A stretch of DNA of 64,000 bases from Pseudaquabacterium inlustre. Its GTDB lineage: Bacteria > Pseudomonadota > Gammaproteobacteria > Burkholderiales > Burkholderiaceae_C. The notes beneath the pieces were generated by a model. The model saw only the letters and a list, made by a program, of their open reading frames with translations. It had not been told where the DNA came from and ran no database searches. Position numbers and translations under genes: made by a program. Shown here one piece after another: positions 28,263 through 37,359 of the stretch. Position 1 is the stretch's first letter. Each line of letters opens with the position of its first letter. Where the stretch lies: assembly GCF_038066595.1 (NCBI RefSeq), contig NZ_JBBUTH010000001.1, positions 310,001 to 374,000 of the forward strand. The letters run 5' to 3'.

Positions 28263-29420
28263 TCACAGCTGGGCCAGCAGGTCCTGGGTCACGCGGGCCC
28301 AGGTGTAGTCGGTGGCCAGGCGCGCGCGGGCGGCCAGGCGCTCGGGGGTGTCGCGCGGCACGCGGCCAGCGGCCACGGCCTGCATGCACTCCACCAGGGC
28401 GTCCACGTCGGGCACCAGGAAGCGGCCGAACATGTTGGGCTCGTCGGCGGCGGTGCCCTCGCGCGAGGGCAGCTTCAGCGCCAGCGCCTCGGGGCAGAAG
28501 TCGTCGGTGGCGCCGCCGTCGGTGACGATCACCGGCGTGCCGCAGGCCATGGCCTCCAGCACCGGCAGGTTGAAGCCTTCGGCCCGGTACGGCGAAACAT
28601 AGGCATCGGCCACGCCGTACAGCGCGCGCAGCTGGCCCTGGTCGAGGCTGCCGCTGATCAGCGACACGCCGGCCAGCACGTCGGCCGTCATCAGACCCGG
28701 GTGCTCGCGCGCCACCTGGGCCAGCACGCGGTCGGCGCCCAGGCCGTACATGGCCTTGTGGTCCTTGAGCAGCAGGCGCACCTTGGGGTTCTTCTGGCGC
28801 ACACGGGCGTAGGCCTGTACCAGCAGGTCCAGGCCCTTGTTCCAGGTGGCCACGCCCACGTTCAGGAACAGCGTCTCGTCGTCGGCCACGCCCAGCGCGG
28901 CGCGGCCGGCGCGGCGGTCCAGCGCGTTCAGCGGCTGGAAGGTGTCGGCCTTGTAGCCATGCGGCACCACGGCCACGCCGGCGGGGTCGAAGCCATGCTC
29001 CAGCAGCCGGTCGCGCGACCAGCGCGAGGGCGTGACGATGCGGTTGCCGTCGCGCGTGTAGGCGCCCAGGTCGGGCGGCACGGCGTCGAAGCATTCGGGC
29101 GTGATGCCGCATTCGGTGACCATGAAGGTCACGGTCTTCTGGTTCGCCGGCAGCACGCTGGCAAAGGGCGACGAGATGCGCAGCAGCGTGTCGATGGCCT
29201 CATCTTCGGGCGGCGCCGGGATGGCGTCGATGCGCGCCTGCTCCGCCGGCGAGAAGCCTGCGGGCATCTCCTTGGCGTTCCAGCGCTTCATGAAGAAGGG
29301 CACGTCGCGGTGGTACAGGCGCAGACCGGGCTGCTCCAGCATCACCAGCAGCTGGAACTGGTTGACCAGGGCGATCGAATGGCTGATGCCGCGCCAGCCT
29401 TCGACACAGATCGTCTTCAT
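28263..29420 (-). CDS. Family 4 (GT-B) glycosyltransferase
   Basis: 385 residues. The C-terminal half is a clear GT-B donor domain: LFLNVGVATWNKGLDLLVQAY, LLLKDHK, DAYVSPYRAEGFNLPVLEAMACGTPVI with the E-x7-E motif, then VTDGGATDDF. The N-terminal half contains ISHSIALVNQFQ and VMLEQPGLRLYHRD acceptor-side segments. It lies 22 bp downstream of the tolC-type gene, so the glycosyltransferases and the type I exporter appear to be one transcription unit. Confidence 0.88.
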   Translation of the reverse strand: MKTICVEGWRGISHSIALVNQFQLLVMLEQPGLRLYHRDVPFFMKRWNAKEMPAGFSPAEQARIDAIPAPPEDEAIDTLLRISSPFASVLPANQKTVTFMVTECGITPECFDAVPPDLGAYTRDGNRIVTPSRWSRDRLLEHGFDPAGVAVVPHGYKADTFQPLNALDRRAGRAALGVADDETLFLNVGVATWNKGLDLLVQAYARVRQKNPKVRLLLKDHKAMYGLGADRVLAQVAREHPGLMTADVLAGVSLISGSLDQGQLRALYGVADAYVSPYRAEGFNLPVLEAMACGTPVIVTDGGATDDFCPEALALKLPSREGTAADEPNMFGRFLVPDVDALVECMQAVAAGRVPRDTPERLAARARLATDYTWARVTQDLLAQL

Positions 29421-29442
29421 GCGGTGTGCTCTCCGGCCGCCC

Positions 29443-30864
29443 TCAGGGCAGCCAATTCCTCAGGCCGCTGCCCATCGACAGCAGCATGGCGTTCATCTGC
29501 TGGCCGTCGTGCAGCGCGTTGACGTACTGCACGCGCAGGTTGTAGTGCTCGCTCTCGGCGGCGATCACGTCGAACAGCGAGCGCCGGCCCAGCTGCTGCC
29601 ACTGCTGCAGCGTGAAGTTGCGCAGGCGGTCGCTCTCGCGCAGCACCAGGCTGATGCGGCGCAGGCGGTCGAAGGCATTGCCGGTCTGCTCGTGGATCTC
29701 GGTGATGCGCTGGCGGCGCTGCTCCAGCGCGTCGGCGCGCTGCAGCGAGGCCGCCTCGGCGCGCTTGCGCGCGGCGGCGACCGAGTGGTCCACGGCCTTG
29801 TTGATCAGCGGCACGCTCAGTGTCACGCCGGCGCTCAGCGTGCCGTTGTGCCGGCCACTGGTGCCCACCGCCGAGCCACCGGCCACGGCGGCGCTGCCGT
29901 TGACGTTCCAGCCCACCTGCGGCCGCGTGCCGGCTTCCACCGCGCGCGCCATCTCGCGCATTGCGGCGGCGTTGGCGCCCAGCTGTTCGATCTCCACCGA
30001 GCCCTCGGCGGCGGTCAGCACGTCGGCCAGGTCAGGCACGGCCAGCAGCACGGTGCTCAGGCCGTCGATCGACGGCAACCCGGCGCCCACCACGCGGCGC
30101 AGCTTGGCCTCCACCTGCCGCGCCTGCGACACGGACTGGGCCTGCTGCAGCTCGGCCTGCATCAGCTGCTTGCGCGCCTGCACCAGCTCGCTCTGGCGGC
30201 CGCGGTCGGCGGCCACGATGGTCTCCAGCGCCTCCACCAGGCAGCCCATCTTGCGCGCGTTCTGCCCGTAGATGGCGGCCGTCATGCGGTAGCGGCTGCG
30301 CTCGAAGGCCAGCGACACGGTGGACAGCGTGATCTGCTCCTGCGTGCTCAGGTGGCCCAGGCGGGCCACCTCGGTGAGCTGACGCCGCCAGTCGATCACG
30401 CGGTCGGCGCGGCCGCCGTCCCACAGCATCTGGCTCAGCGTGATGCCGGCACTGGCCTGCACCTGGCTGCCGCGCAGCGCGCCGGTGTCCACCAGCGACG
30501 GCGACATCGAGCCGGTGAGTGCCGCCTGCGGCAGCTTGCCGGCACGGGCCTCTTCCAGGTCCTGCAGGGCGGCGTCCACCAGGGTGCGGGCGGCGTTGAT
30601 GCCGTTGCTCTGCGCGATGGCGTCGCGCACCAGTTCGCCCAACTGCTGGCGCGCGTCGGTCGGCTGCGCAGCCGTGCCGGAGGCCGGGGCGGTGGCGGCG
30701 TCGCTGTGGGCCTGGGTGCCACCGGCCAGCGGCGCCTGGGGTTCGACGCGGGATTCGTCGACGCAGGCGGCGTGCAGTGCGGGGGCGGCCAGGGCCAGCG
30801 AGGCGGCCAGCGCCGTGACGGCCTGGCGGGGTCGTGCAACGAGGAGACGGCGGGTGCGTGGCAT
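29443..30864 (-). CDS. TolC-family outer-membrane channel of a type I secretion system
   Basis: 473 residues. The signal peptide is basic MPRTRRLL, a hydrophobic core of alanines and leucines, and cleavage near LHA-A at residue 31. The mature part has the long alternating helical coiled-coil and SQMLWDGGRADRVIDW/RSLFDVIAAESEHYNLRVQYVNAL segments of outer-membrane efflux proteins. It follows the HlyD gene by 118 bp, which hold only a short hairpin (CCACCC/GGGTGG). It completes the exporter with the two genes upstream. The substrate is not shown by sequence; the giant protein is the only obvious candidate in the window. Confidence 0.88.
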   Translation of the reverse strand: MPRTRRLLVARPRQAVTALAASLALAAPALHAACVDESRVEPQAPLAGGTQAHSDAATAPASGTAAQPTDARQQLGELVRDAIAQSNGINAARTLVDAALQDLEEARAGKLPQAALTGSMSPSLVDTGALRGSQVQASAGITLSQMLWDGGRADRVIDWRRQLTEVARLGHLSTQEQITLSTVSLAFERSRYRMTAAIYGQNARKMGCLVEALETIVAADRGRQSELVQARKQLMQAELQQAQSVSQARQVEAKLRRVVGAGLPSIDGLSTVLLAVPDLADVLTAAEGSVEIEQLGANAAAMREMARAVEAGTRPQVGWNVNGSAAVAGGSAVGTSGRHNGTLSAGVTLSVPLINKAVDHSVAAARKRAEAASLQRADALEQRRQRITEIHEQTGNAFDRLRRISLVLRESDRLRNFTLQQWQQLGRRSLFDVIAAESEHYNLRVQYVNALHDGQQMNAMLLSMGSGLRNWLP

Positions 30865-30982
30865 GGCGGATCGGTCACGGCGCCACCCGGAAGGCGGGTG
30901 GCTTGACAGCCATTACACGCTGCGTGGGGCCGCGTCGATCGGGCGAACAGGGCGCCGTTTGACGCCGTTTCCGGCCCGGCGG

Positions 30983-32221
30983 TCAGCGCTCGGTGAAGGC
31001 CTCCTGGGCCTTCATCATCGGCCGCACCAGGTAGGCCAGCACGGTGCGCTGGCCGTTGCGGATCTCGGCCGTGCCCAGCATGCCGGGCAGCACCTGCAGC
31101 GGCTTCTTGCCGGCTTTCAGCGTGCTGGGATCGGCGCGCACCAGCGCGCGGTACCAGGTGGCCTCGGCACCGGCCGGGCTGGCGTTGGCGTCGCCGATCG
31201 CGTCGGGGCTCAGCGTCTGCAGCTTGCCGTGCAGCATGCCGTAGATGGTGTAGTCGTAGGCGGTGAGCTTGATCTCCACCTGCTGCCCCACCTTCACGAA
31301 GCCCACGTCGGCCGGCTTGATGCGCAGCTCCACCAGCACGTCGGCGGCCAGCGGCACGATCTCCATCACCGGCGCGCCGGCGGTGATCACGCCGCCCAGC
31401 GTGTTGACGCGGATGTTCTTGACGATGCCGCGCACCGGGCTGGTCAGCGTGGTGCGGCGCAGCATGTCGTCGCGCACCACCTGCTGCTCCTCCAGCATGG
31501 TCAGCTCGGTTTGCACCTTCACCAGCTCGGCGCTGGCGTCCTGGCGGAAGCGGTTGCTGCGCTCGGCGTTCTGCATGCCCATGTCGTTGACCTGGCGGCG
31601 CAGGCGCATCACCTCCACCTCGCTGACCAGGCCCTTGGCCGACATGCTCTCGCTGACCGCCAGTTCCTTCTCGAGCAGGCGCTGGTTGCGGCTGTTGACG
31701 GCCAGCGCGTCGCCCAGCGCGCGCTGGCGCGACTGGTACACGTCGGTCTCGGCGCGCAGCACGCCGGGCACGGCCTTCACATCGGCCGGAAATTCCAGCG
31801 CACGGCCGCTGGCCTCGGCCTGCAGGCGGGCCACCTGGGCCATCAGGCTCAGGCGCTTGGCGCGGCTCTCGCCCTGCTGGGCCTCCACGCGGGTGGGGTC
31901 CAGCAGCGCCAGGGCCTGGCCGGCTTCCACCGTCTCGCCCTCGCGCACCTTCATCTCGCGCAGGATGCCGCCCTCCAGGCTGGCGATGACCTGCTCGCGG
32001 CCCTCGGGGATCACGCGGGCGTCGGCGCGGGTGATCATGTCCACCTTGGCCAGCGAGGCCCACACGATGGCCGCCACCAGGGCCGCCAGCATCAGGTAGA
32101 TCGACCAGATCGCCGCGCGCGCCGGCTCCAGGTGCAGCGCCGCCTGCGTGGGCGTCAGGAACTGCTCGTCGCCGGGGCGCAGGGCACCCAGGCCGTCGCG
32201 GGCGAACGGGGAGGTGGACAT
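30983..32221 (-). CDS. HlyD-family periplasmic adaptor of the type I secretion system
   Basis: 412 residues. A cytoplasmic leader of about 35 residues, one membrane helix (IYLMLAALVAAIVWASLA), then AQ/EGREQVIASLEGGILREMKVREGETVEAGQALALLD, the biotinyl-lipoyl-like HlyD motif, a long coiled coil, and the C-terminal beta-barrel with MLGTAEIRNGQRTVLAYLVRPM. It bridges the ABC exporter and TolC channel. It lies 37 bp downstream of the ABC gene. Confidence 0.93.
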   Translation of the reverse strand: MSTSPFARDGLGALRPGDEQFLTPTQAALHLEPARAAIWSIYLMLAALVAAIVWASLAKVDMITRADARVIPEGREQVIASLEGGILREMKVREGETVEAGQALALLDPTRVEAQQGESRAKRLSLMAQVARLQAEASGRALEFPADVKAVPGVLRAETDVYQSRQRALGDALAVNSRNQRLLEKELAVSESMSAKGLVSEVEVMRLRRQVNDMGMQNAERSNRFRQDASAELVKVQTELTMLEEQQVVRDDMLRRTTLTSPVRGIVKNIRVNTLGGVITAGAPVMEIVPLAADVLVELRIKPADVGFVKVGQQVEIKLTAYDYTIYGMLHGKLQTLSPDAIGDANASPAGAEATWYRALVRADPSTLKAGKKPLQVLPGMLGTAEIRNGQRTVLAYLVRPMMKAQEAFTER

Positions 32222-32258
32222 CGCGGGCGCGCCTCGGCTGGCTGCGTTTCAGGGGGGC

Positions 32259-34580
32259 TCAGACCGCCGCGCGGCGCTCGGCCGGCTGCGTGCTGGGATG
32301 GCGGTGCACATTGGCCGGCGGCGCACCGGCGCCCTGCCCTGGCGCCGCCTGCGCGGCCGGCTTGGCGCCCGACAGCGCCGCCAGCACCGCGGCCTTGGGG
32401 CCGTCCATCACCACGCGGCCGGCATCGACCACGATGATGCGCTGCACCAGCTCCAGCACCGCCGGGCGGTGCGTCACCATCACCAGCGTGCAGCCCTGGG
32501 CGGCCTCGTTGAGCTGGCGCAGGAACACCAGCTCGCTCTGGGCGTCCATCGAGCTGGTGGGCTCGTCCATCAGCAGCACCTTGGGCCGGGTGATGAGGCT
32601 GCGCGTCAGCGCCACCAGCTGGCGCTGGCCGCCCGACAGCAGGCTGCCCGATTCGCCCACCGGCATGTCCCAGCCCAGCGGGTGGCTGTCGACCACGCGC
32701 TGCAGGCCGGTCAGGCGCGCCACCGCGCCCAGGCGGCCCAGGTCGGCGCTGGCGCGGCCCAGCAGCACGTTGTCGCGCAGCGTGCCGTTGAACAGCCGCG
32801 AATCCTGCGGCACATAGCCCACCGCCGCGCGGAAATCATTCGGGTCGATCTGGCGCAGATCCACGCCATCGACATCCACCATGCCCTCGCCCGGCCGGTA
32901 CAGGCCGGCCACCAGGCGCAGGATGGTGCTCTTGCCGCTGCCGATGCGGCCCAGGATGGCCACGCGCTCGCCGGGCTCGAACACCAGGTTCACGCCCTTG
33001 AGCACGCCCGGCGCCTGCTGGCCGGGCGCGGCCGGGTAGGCAAAGCTCACATCGTGCAGCGCGATGCGGCCGCGCAGTCCGCGCAGCGGAATGTAGGACT
33101 GCCCCTCCACCCGGTCGGTGGGCTGGGACATCACGCGGTCCAGCGCGATCATCGCGGCGCGGGCGCCCTGCCAGCGGTTGGCCAGCGTGACCAGCGAGGT
33201 CAGCGGCGCGATCGCGCGCATCGCGAACATCACGCCGCCCATCAGCGCGCCGGCGGTGATGACCTTGGATTCGATCAGGTACACGCCCCACACCAGCATC
33301 ACCAGCGTGACCAGCTGCTGCGACAGCATCGACACGTTCATCGACAGGTTGGTGATGGCGCGCGACTTGATCTGGCTGTGCACCGCCGCGGCGGTGCTGT
33401 GCTCGTAGCGGTGCAGGAAGCGGCCCTGCGCACCGGTGGCCTTGATGTCCTCGATGCCCTCCACCGCCTCGACCAGCAGGCCGTGCAGGTCTGCCTGCTG
33501 CTGCATGTGGGCGGTGCTGGCGCGGCGCATGGTGCCCTGCACCACCACCAGGCCGATCAGGATGATGGGCACGGCCAGCAGCGGCACCACGCCCAGCGGG
33601 CCGGCCATCACGAAGGTCATACCGATGAAGATGGCGATGAACGGCAGGTCGCTGGCCGCCGACATGGTGGCCGACGAGCAGAACTCGCGCACCAGCTCGA
33701 TCTGGCCGACGATGTGCGAATACGCGCCGGCCGATTCGGGCCGGTGCTCCATGCGCACTGCCAGGCTCTGGCGGAACAGCTGCGTGCCCACCAGCAGGTC
33801 GGCCTTCTTGCCGGCCAGGTCGATCAGGTAGCCGCGCAGCTGGCGCGCACTCAGGTCGAAGATCAGCGCCAGGCCGCCGCCGATGGCCAGCGCCCACAGC
33901 GTGGCGAAGGCCTGGTGCGGGATCACCTTGTCGTAGATCACCGAGGTCAGCGTGCCGGTGGCCAGCATCAGCGTGTTGCTGAGCAGGGCCGCCAGCATGG
34001 CGCCGCGGTAATAGGGCGAGAAACGGCGCAGCGTGCCCCACAGCCAGTGGCTGCCGGGGTCGCGCATGGCCTCGCGGATTTCGGGCGCGGCCTGGGCCGA
34101 GGCCCGCGTCTCGACGGGCTTGGGCGTGGCCACCAGGGCCACACCGGCGTATTCGGCGCGCAACTCGTCCAGCGTGGCCTGCAGGCTCTGGTGCTCGGGG
34201 CCGGGCATCACCAGGTCGCACAGCTGGCCGCCGTCGGCCAGCGGCGTGCGCGCCACCAGCACGCAGGCGTCGCCGCTGCGCAGCAGCAGCACCGCCGGCA
34301 GCAGCACCGGGGCGATGTCGGCGATCTCGCGCTGCACCAGGCCGGCGTTGAAGCCGGCCTCGCGCAGCGCGCGCACGGCCTGGTCGGGGCCCAGCGCGCC
34401 GTTCAGTTCCTGCCCGTGCAGCAGCGACGCGATCGACCGCTCCTGCCCGTGGTGCTGTGTCAGCCACAGCAGGGCATGGGCGAGCGCATCCTCGGCCAGG
34501 CCCGCGGGGCCCGGCTCGTCGACGCCGGCGGGCACCGGCTCGGGCGCCGCGTCGAACGGTGGAATGTGGCGTTGGCTCAC
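32259..34580 (-). CDS. HlyB/LapB-type ABC exporter with N-terminal C39-like domain
   Basis: 773 residues, GTG start at 34580. The N-terminal ~130 residues are a C39-peptidase-like domain without the catalytic Cys, so it should bind but not cleave its substrate, as in HlyB and LapB. Six membrane helices occupy roughly residues 185-450. The ATPase has Walker A GRIGSGKST with K550, signature LLSGGQRQL around S649, and Walker B LLMDEP with D672/E673. A cleavage-free exporter fits large C-terminally targeted proteins. The GT41 gene is 109 bp upstream on the same strand. Confidence 0.93.
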   Translation of the reverse strand: MSQRHIPPFDAAPEPVPAGVDEPGPAGLAEDALAHALLWLTQHHGQERSIASLLHGQELNGALGPDQAVRALREAGFNAGLVQREIADIAPVLLPAVLLLRSGDACVLVARTPLADGGQLCDLVMPGPEHQSLQATLDELRAEYAGVALVATPKPVETRASAQAAPEIREAMRDPGSHWLWGTLRRFSPYYRGAMLAALLSNTLMLATGTLTSVIYDKVIPHQAFATLWALAIGGGLALIFDLSARQLRGYLIDLAGKKADLLVGTQLFRQSLAVRMEHRPESAGAYSHIVGQIELVREFCSSATMSAASDLPFIAIFIGMTFVMAGPLGVVPLLAVPIILIGLVVVQGTMRRASTAHMQQQADLHGLLVEAVEGIEDIKATGAQGRFLHRYEHSTAAAVHSQIKSRAITNLSMNVSMLSQQLVTLVMLVWGVYLIESKVITAGALMGGVMFAMRAIAPLTSLVTLANRWQGARAAMIALDRVMSQPTDRVEGQSYIPLRGLRGRIALHDVSFAYPAAPGQQAPGVLKGVNLVFEPGERVAILGRIGSGKSTILRLVAGLYRPGEGMVDVDGVDLRQIDPNDFRAAVGYVPQDSRLFNGTLRDNVLLGRASADLGRLGAVARLTGLQRVVDSHPLGWDMPVGESGSLLSGGQRQLVALTRSLITRPKVLLMDEPTSSMDAQSELVFLRQLNEAAQGCTLVMVTHRPAVLELVQRIIVVDAGRVVMDGPKAAVLAALSGAKPAAQAAPGQGAGAPPANVHRHPSTQPAERRAAV

Positions 34581-34689
34581 GAGGTCGGCAACAGATCACG
34601 GCGCCTGCCGGCAGGCAGCCGCGACGGATGGGCCCGCCATCGGCGATGGCGGTGCGGGGCTCGGGATGCGGTGTGCGCGCGGGTCGGTG

Positions 34690-36516
34690 TCAGTGGCGGT
34701 GGGCGAGCGCCAGGCGCTCGAATTCGGTCTCGATGTCGCGCACCAGGCGCGGCACGTCGAACAGCGGCGAACTTCGCCCGTGTTCGTCCAGGTAGCGGCG
34801 GTACGAGGCGGCACGCGCCGGCTCGCGGCCGATGCGGATCGCCAGCTTCTCGTACTCTGCCAGCGAGTCGGTCACCAGATCGGGCAGGCCGGCGGCGGTG
34901 AGCAGGCTGCCGGCCATGCGCGAGATGTAGGTGCGCCCCGACCAGGTGACGATGGGCAGGCCCATCCACAGCGCATCGCTGGCCGTGGTGCCGGCGTTGT
35001 ACGGGAAGGTGTCCAGCATCAGATCCGCACAGCGGAATCTGGCCAGGTAGTCCGGCGGCGCGGCGCGCCCGGCGAAGATCAGCCGCTCGCGCGCCACGCC
35101 ATGGGCATCGGCACAGCGCAGCATGTTGTCCTGGGCCGTGTCGTTGTCGGCCAGCAGCCACAGGACGCTGTCGGGCACGCCGGCCAGGATGCGCATCCAG
35201 GCCGAGAACACCGGCTCGGTGAACTTGTGGTTGTTGTTGAACGAGCAGTAGACGAACTTGTCCGGCGGCAGCCCGGCCTCGGCCCGCGTGGGCGTGCGGC
35301 CCACCTCGCGCTGGCGGTCGCTCACCTGGTAGCAGTGCGGCACGCGGATCGGCCTCTCGGTGCAGTACGGCTCCAGCTCGGGCGGCAGCACGAAGTGATC
35401 GGCCAGGATCCAGTCCACCCCCGGCAGGCCCGAGGTGCCGGGCAGGCCCAGGTAGCTGACCTGGATGGGTGCGGCGCGGTAGCCCAGGATGGCCGGACGC
35501 GCGCCGTTGGTCAGCCCCTGCAGATCCACCAGCACGTCGATGCCGGCCTCGGCGATCAGCCTGGCCGCCGTGGCGTCGTCCACGCCGTCCAGCCGCACCA
35601 CATGGTCCATCGCGCGCAGGATGCGCTGGCGCTGCGGCATGTTGCTCTCGGGCGTCCAGCAGAAGGCCCAGACCTCGAATTTCGAGCGGTCGTGCAGCTC
35701 GAACAGCTCGGGCGTCAGCAGGCCCACGGCATGCATGTGCAGATCGCCCGACAGGTAGCCGATGCGGATCTTGCCGGTGCGTGGCGGTGCCACCGAGTGC
35801 AGCGGCACCGGCTGCGCCTTGGGCACGCGCTCGCTGGCGAAGCGCACCGCCGACAGCAGCTGCATCGCCGGATCGTCGGACAGACCCATCATCGCCAGCA
35901 GCGAGGTGCCCATCACCAGCTTGTTCGGCCCCACCTCGCCCACCGGCTCCCAGGCCGGCCATTCGCACTGCTTCTGGCGCAGGTGCACATAGTGCTGCAC
36001 CACGTTGGGCTGGTCGGCGTTGAGCTCGAGGCTGCGCTTGAGCTCGGCCTCGGCCTCGGGGTAGCGGCGCAGTTGCTCCAGCAGGCGGCCGCGGTTGTTC
36101 AGCGCGTGCACCCGCAGGTCGGCCTGCGCGGCGCCGTCGAGCACGGCCTGCCACTGGGCCAGCGCGCCATCGGTGTCGCCGCGGCGCTCCAGCAGGTGGC
36201 CCAGGTTCAGCCGGGCGTGGGGGAAATCGGGCTGCAGCGCGATGGCGCGCAGGTAGGCGGCCTCGGCCTCGTCGGCGCGGTTCATCGCGCCCAGCAGCGT
36301 GCCGAGGTTGAAGCAGGCCACATGCACCATGGCCTGCGGCGCGGTGTCGATCCAGTCGCGGTAGACCTGCACCGCAGCAGCCATGTCGCCCGCCGACTGC
36401 AGGCGCTGGGCCTCATGCACCAGTTCCACCAGCGTGCGCGGCGGCACGGCCGGGTGGGCGGGGGTGTGCGGGTTCGACATGGGGGCGCTCTGGGACATCA
36501 GGGTGGCAGCGGACAT
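34690..36516 (-). CDS. SPINDLY-like TPR O-linked glycosyltransferase (GT41)
   Basis: 608 residues. About 200 N-terminal residues are TPR repeats (CFNLGTLLGAMNRADEAEAAYLRAIALQPD and following units). The catalytic part has IGYLSGDLHMHAVG, VDLQGLTNGARPAILGYRAAPIQVSYLG, FCSFNNNHKFTEPVF-like segment and DLMLDTFPYNAGTTASDALWMGLPIVTW, the UDP/GDP-binding region of GT41 OGT/SPY enzymes. These add GlcNAc or fucose to Ser/Thr of cytosolic proteins. SPY enzymes of plants use GDP-fucose, which the neighbouring gmd/epimerase could supply. Ser/Thr-rich proteins nearby are the giant octad protein and the flagellins; either could be the target (inference). Confidence 0.88.
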   Translation of the reverse strand: MSAATLMSQSAPMSNPHTPAHPAVPPRTLVELVHEAQRLQSAGDMAAAVQVYRDWIDTAPQAMVHVACFNLGTLLGAMNRADEAEAAYLRAIALQPDFPHARLNLGHLLERRGDTDGALAQWQAVLDGAAQADLRVHALNNRGRLLEQLRRYPEAEAELKRSLELNADQPNVVQHYVHLRQKQCEWPAWEPVGEVGPNKLVMGTSLLAMMGLSDDPAMQLLSAVRFASERVPKAQPVPLHSVAPPRTGKIRIGYLSGDLHMHAVGLLTPELFELHDRSKFEVWAFCWTPESNMPQRQRILRAMDHVVRLDGVDDATAARLIAEAGIDVLVDLQGLTNGARPAILGYRAAPIQVSYLGLPGTSGLPGVDWILADHFVLPPELEPYCTERPIRVPHCYQVSDRQREVGRTPTRAEAGLPPDKFVYCSFNNNHKFTEPVFSAWMRILAGVPDSVLWLLADNDTAQDNMLRCADAHGVARERLIFAGRAAPPDYLARFRCADLMLDTFPYNAGTTASDALWMGLPIVTWSGRTYISRMAGSLLTAAGLPDLVTDSLAEYEKLAIRIGREPARAASYRRYLDEHGRSSPLFDVPRLVRDIETEFERLALAHRH

Positions 36517-36650
36517 GCAGGCTCCGGCAAGGCGTTCAGGAATTCGGCCATGCTAGGAGCCCGCCCCCTGCGCCGTTGCCCCGATAAGGGCCCCATTCCC
36601 TGGCCTTTCGGCACCCGCCCCGCCCCCGCGCGCGGCGGCGCCACAAACAC

Positions 36651-36675
36651 GAAAGCGGCCCGCAGGCCGCCTTTC
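36651..36675 (-). terminator. Intrinsic terminator after cheY-cheZ
   Basis: GCGGCC/GGCCGC stem extended by GAAA/TTTC with a 1-nt bulge and a CGCA loop. On the minus strand it is followed by a T-rich stretch (TTTCGTGTTT). It separates cheZ from the GT41/secretion/glycan run. Confidence 0.65.
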
Positions 36676-36696
36676 ACATCGTGGGAACCGGGCTGT

Positions 36697-37338
36697 TCAG
36701 AAGCCCAGGCTGGCGAGCAGATCATCCACTTCGCCCTGGTCCTGCACGATGTCGGTGCGCCCTTCCGGGTTCACCACGGGGCCGTGCAGCACGTTCGGAT
36801 CGACCTTCTCGCGCTGCTCGGGCGGCACCACCTGCACCAGCAGCTTGACCAGGCTGTCTTCCAGCTCGTTGGCCAGGGTCACGACCTTCTGCACGACCTG
36901 ACCGGTCAGGTCGTGGAAGTCCTGGGCCATCATGATGTCGGTCAGGTGCGCGTCCACGGCGTTGGTGCGCCGCTCGACGTCGCTGACGAAGTTCATCACC
37001 GCGCCGCTGGCGATGGCACGCACCGGGTCGGCCGTCAGTTGCTGGGCCAGTGCCCGCGTCTGGTCGGCGATCTGGGCCTGCTCGGCCTTGGCCTGGTCGA
37101 CTGAGTTCAGCACCTTCTCGGCGGCTGCGGCGGTCTTGGCGGCGATGTAGGTCAGGCGGCTGCGCGCGTCGGGCAGGCCGTCGGCGGCGATCTGCAACTG
37201 CGGCATCACGCCCAGCTGGCGCAGTGTGTCGTGCAGCAGCCGGGTGATCTCGCCGATCTTCTGTACCACCTCGGGCGAGGCCATGGCATTCGACGTCGCC
37301 CCTGCAGGCAGCAGGGCTTCCATGTTTTCCATCTTCAT
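36697..37338 (-). CDS. cheZ: CheZ, CheY-phosphate phosphatase
   Basis: 213 residues. A long helical hairpin contains the catalytic segment DFHDLTGQVVQKV with the active-site Asp and Gln, and the C-terminal CheY-binding peptide VDDLLASLGF is intact. CheZ dephosphorylates CheY-P near the flagellar switch. GGAG lies 9 bp upstream of the ATG. cheY is 21 bp upstream, so both are expressed from the FliA-type promoter at 37802-37828. The next gene on this strand in related genomes is often flhB, which here is 36.6 kb away. Confidence 0.95.
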   Translation of the reverse strand: MKMENMEALLPAGATSNAMASPEVVQKIGEITRLLHDTLRQLGVMPQLQIAADGLPDARSRLTYIAAKTAAAAEKVLNSVDQAKAEQAQIADQTRALAQQLTADPVRAIASGAVMNFVSDVERRTNAVDAHLTDIMMAQDFHDLTGQVVQKVVTLANELEDSLVKLLVQVVPPEQREKVDPNVLHGPVVNPEGRTDIVQDQGEVDDLLASLGF

Positions 37339-37359
37339 GTCAGCGGTCTCCAGGCTGCC

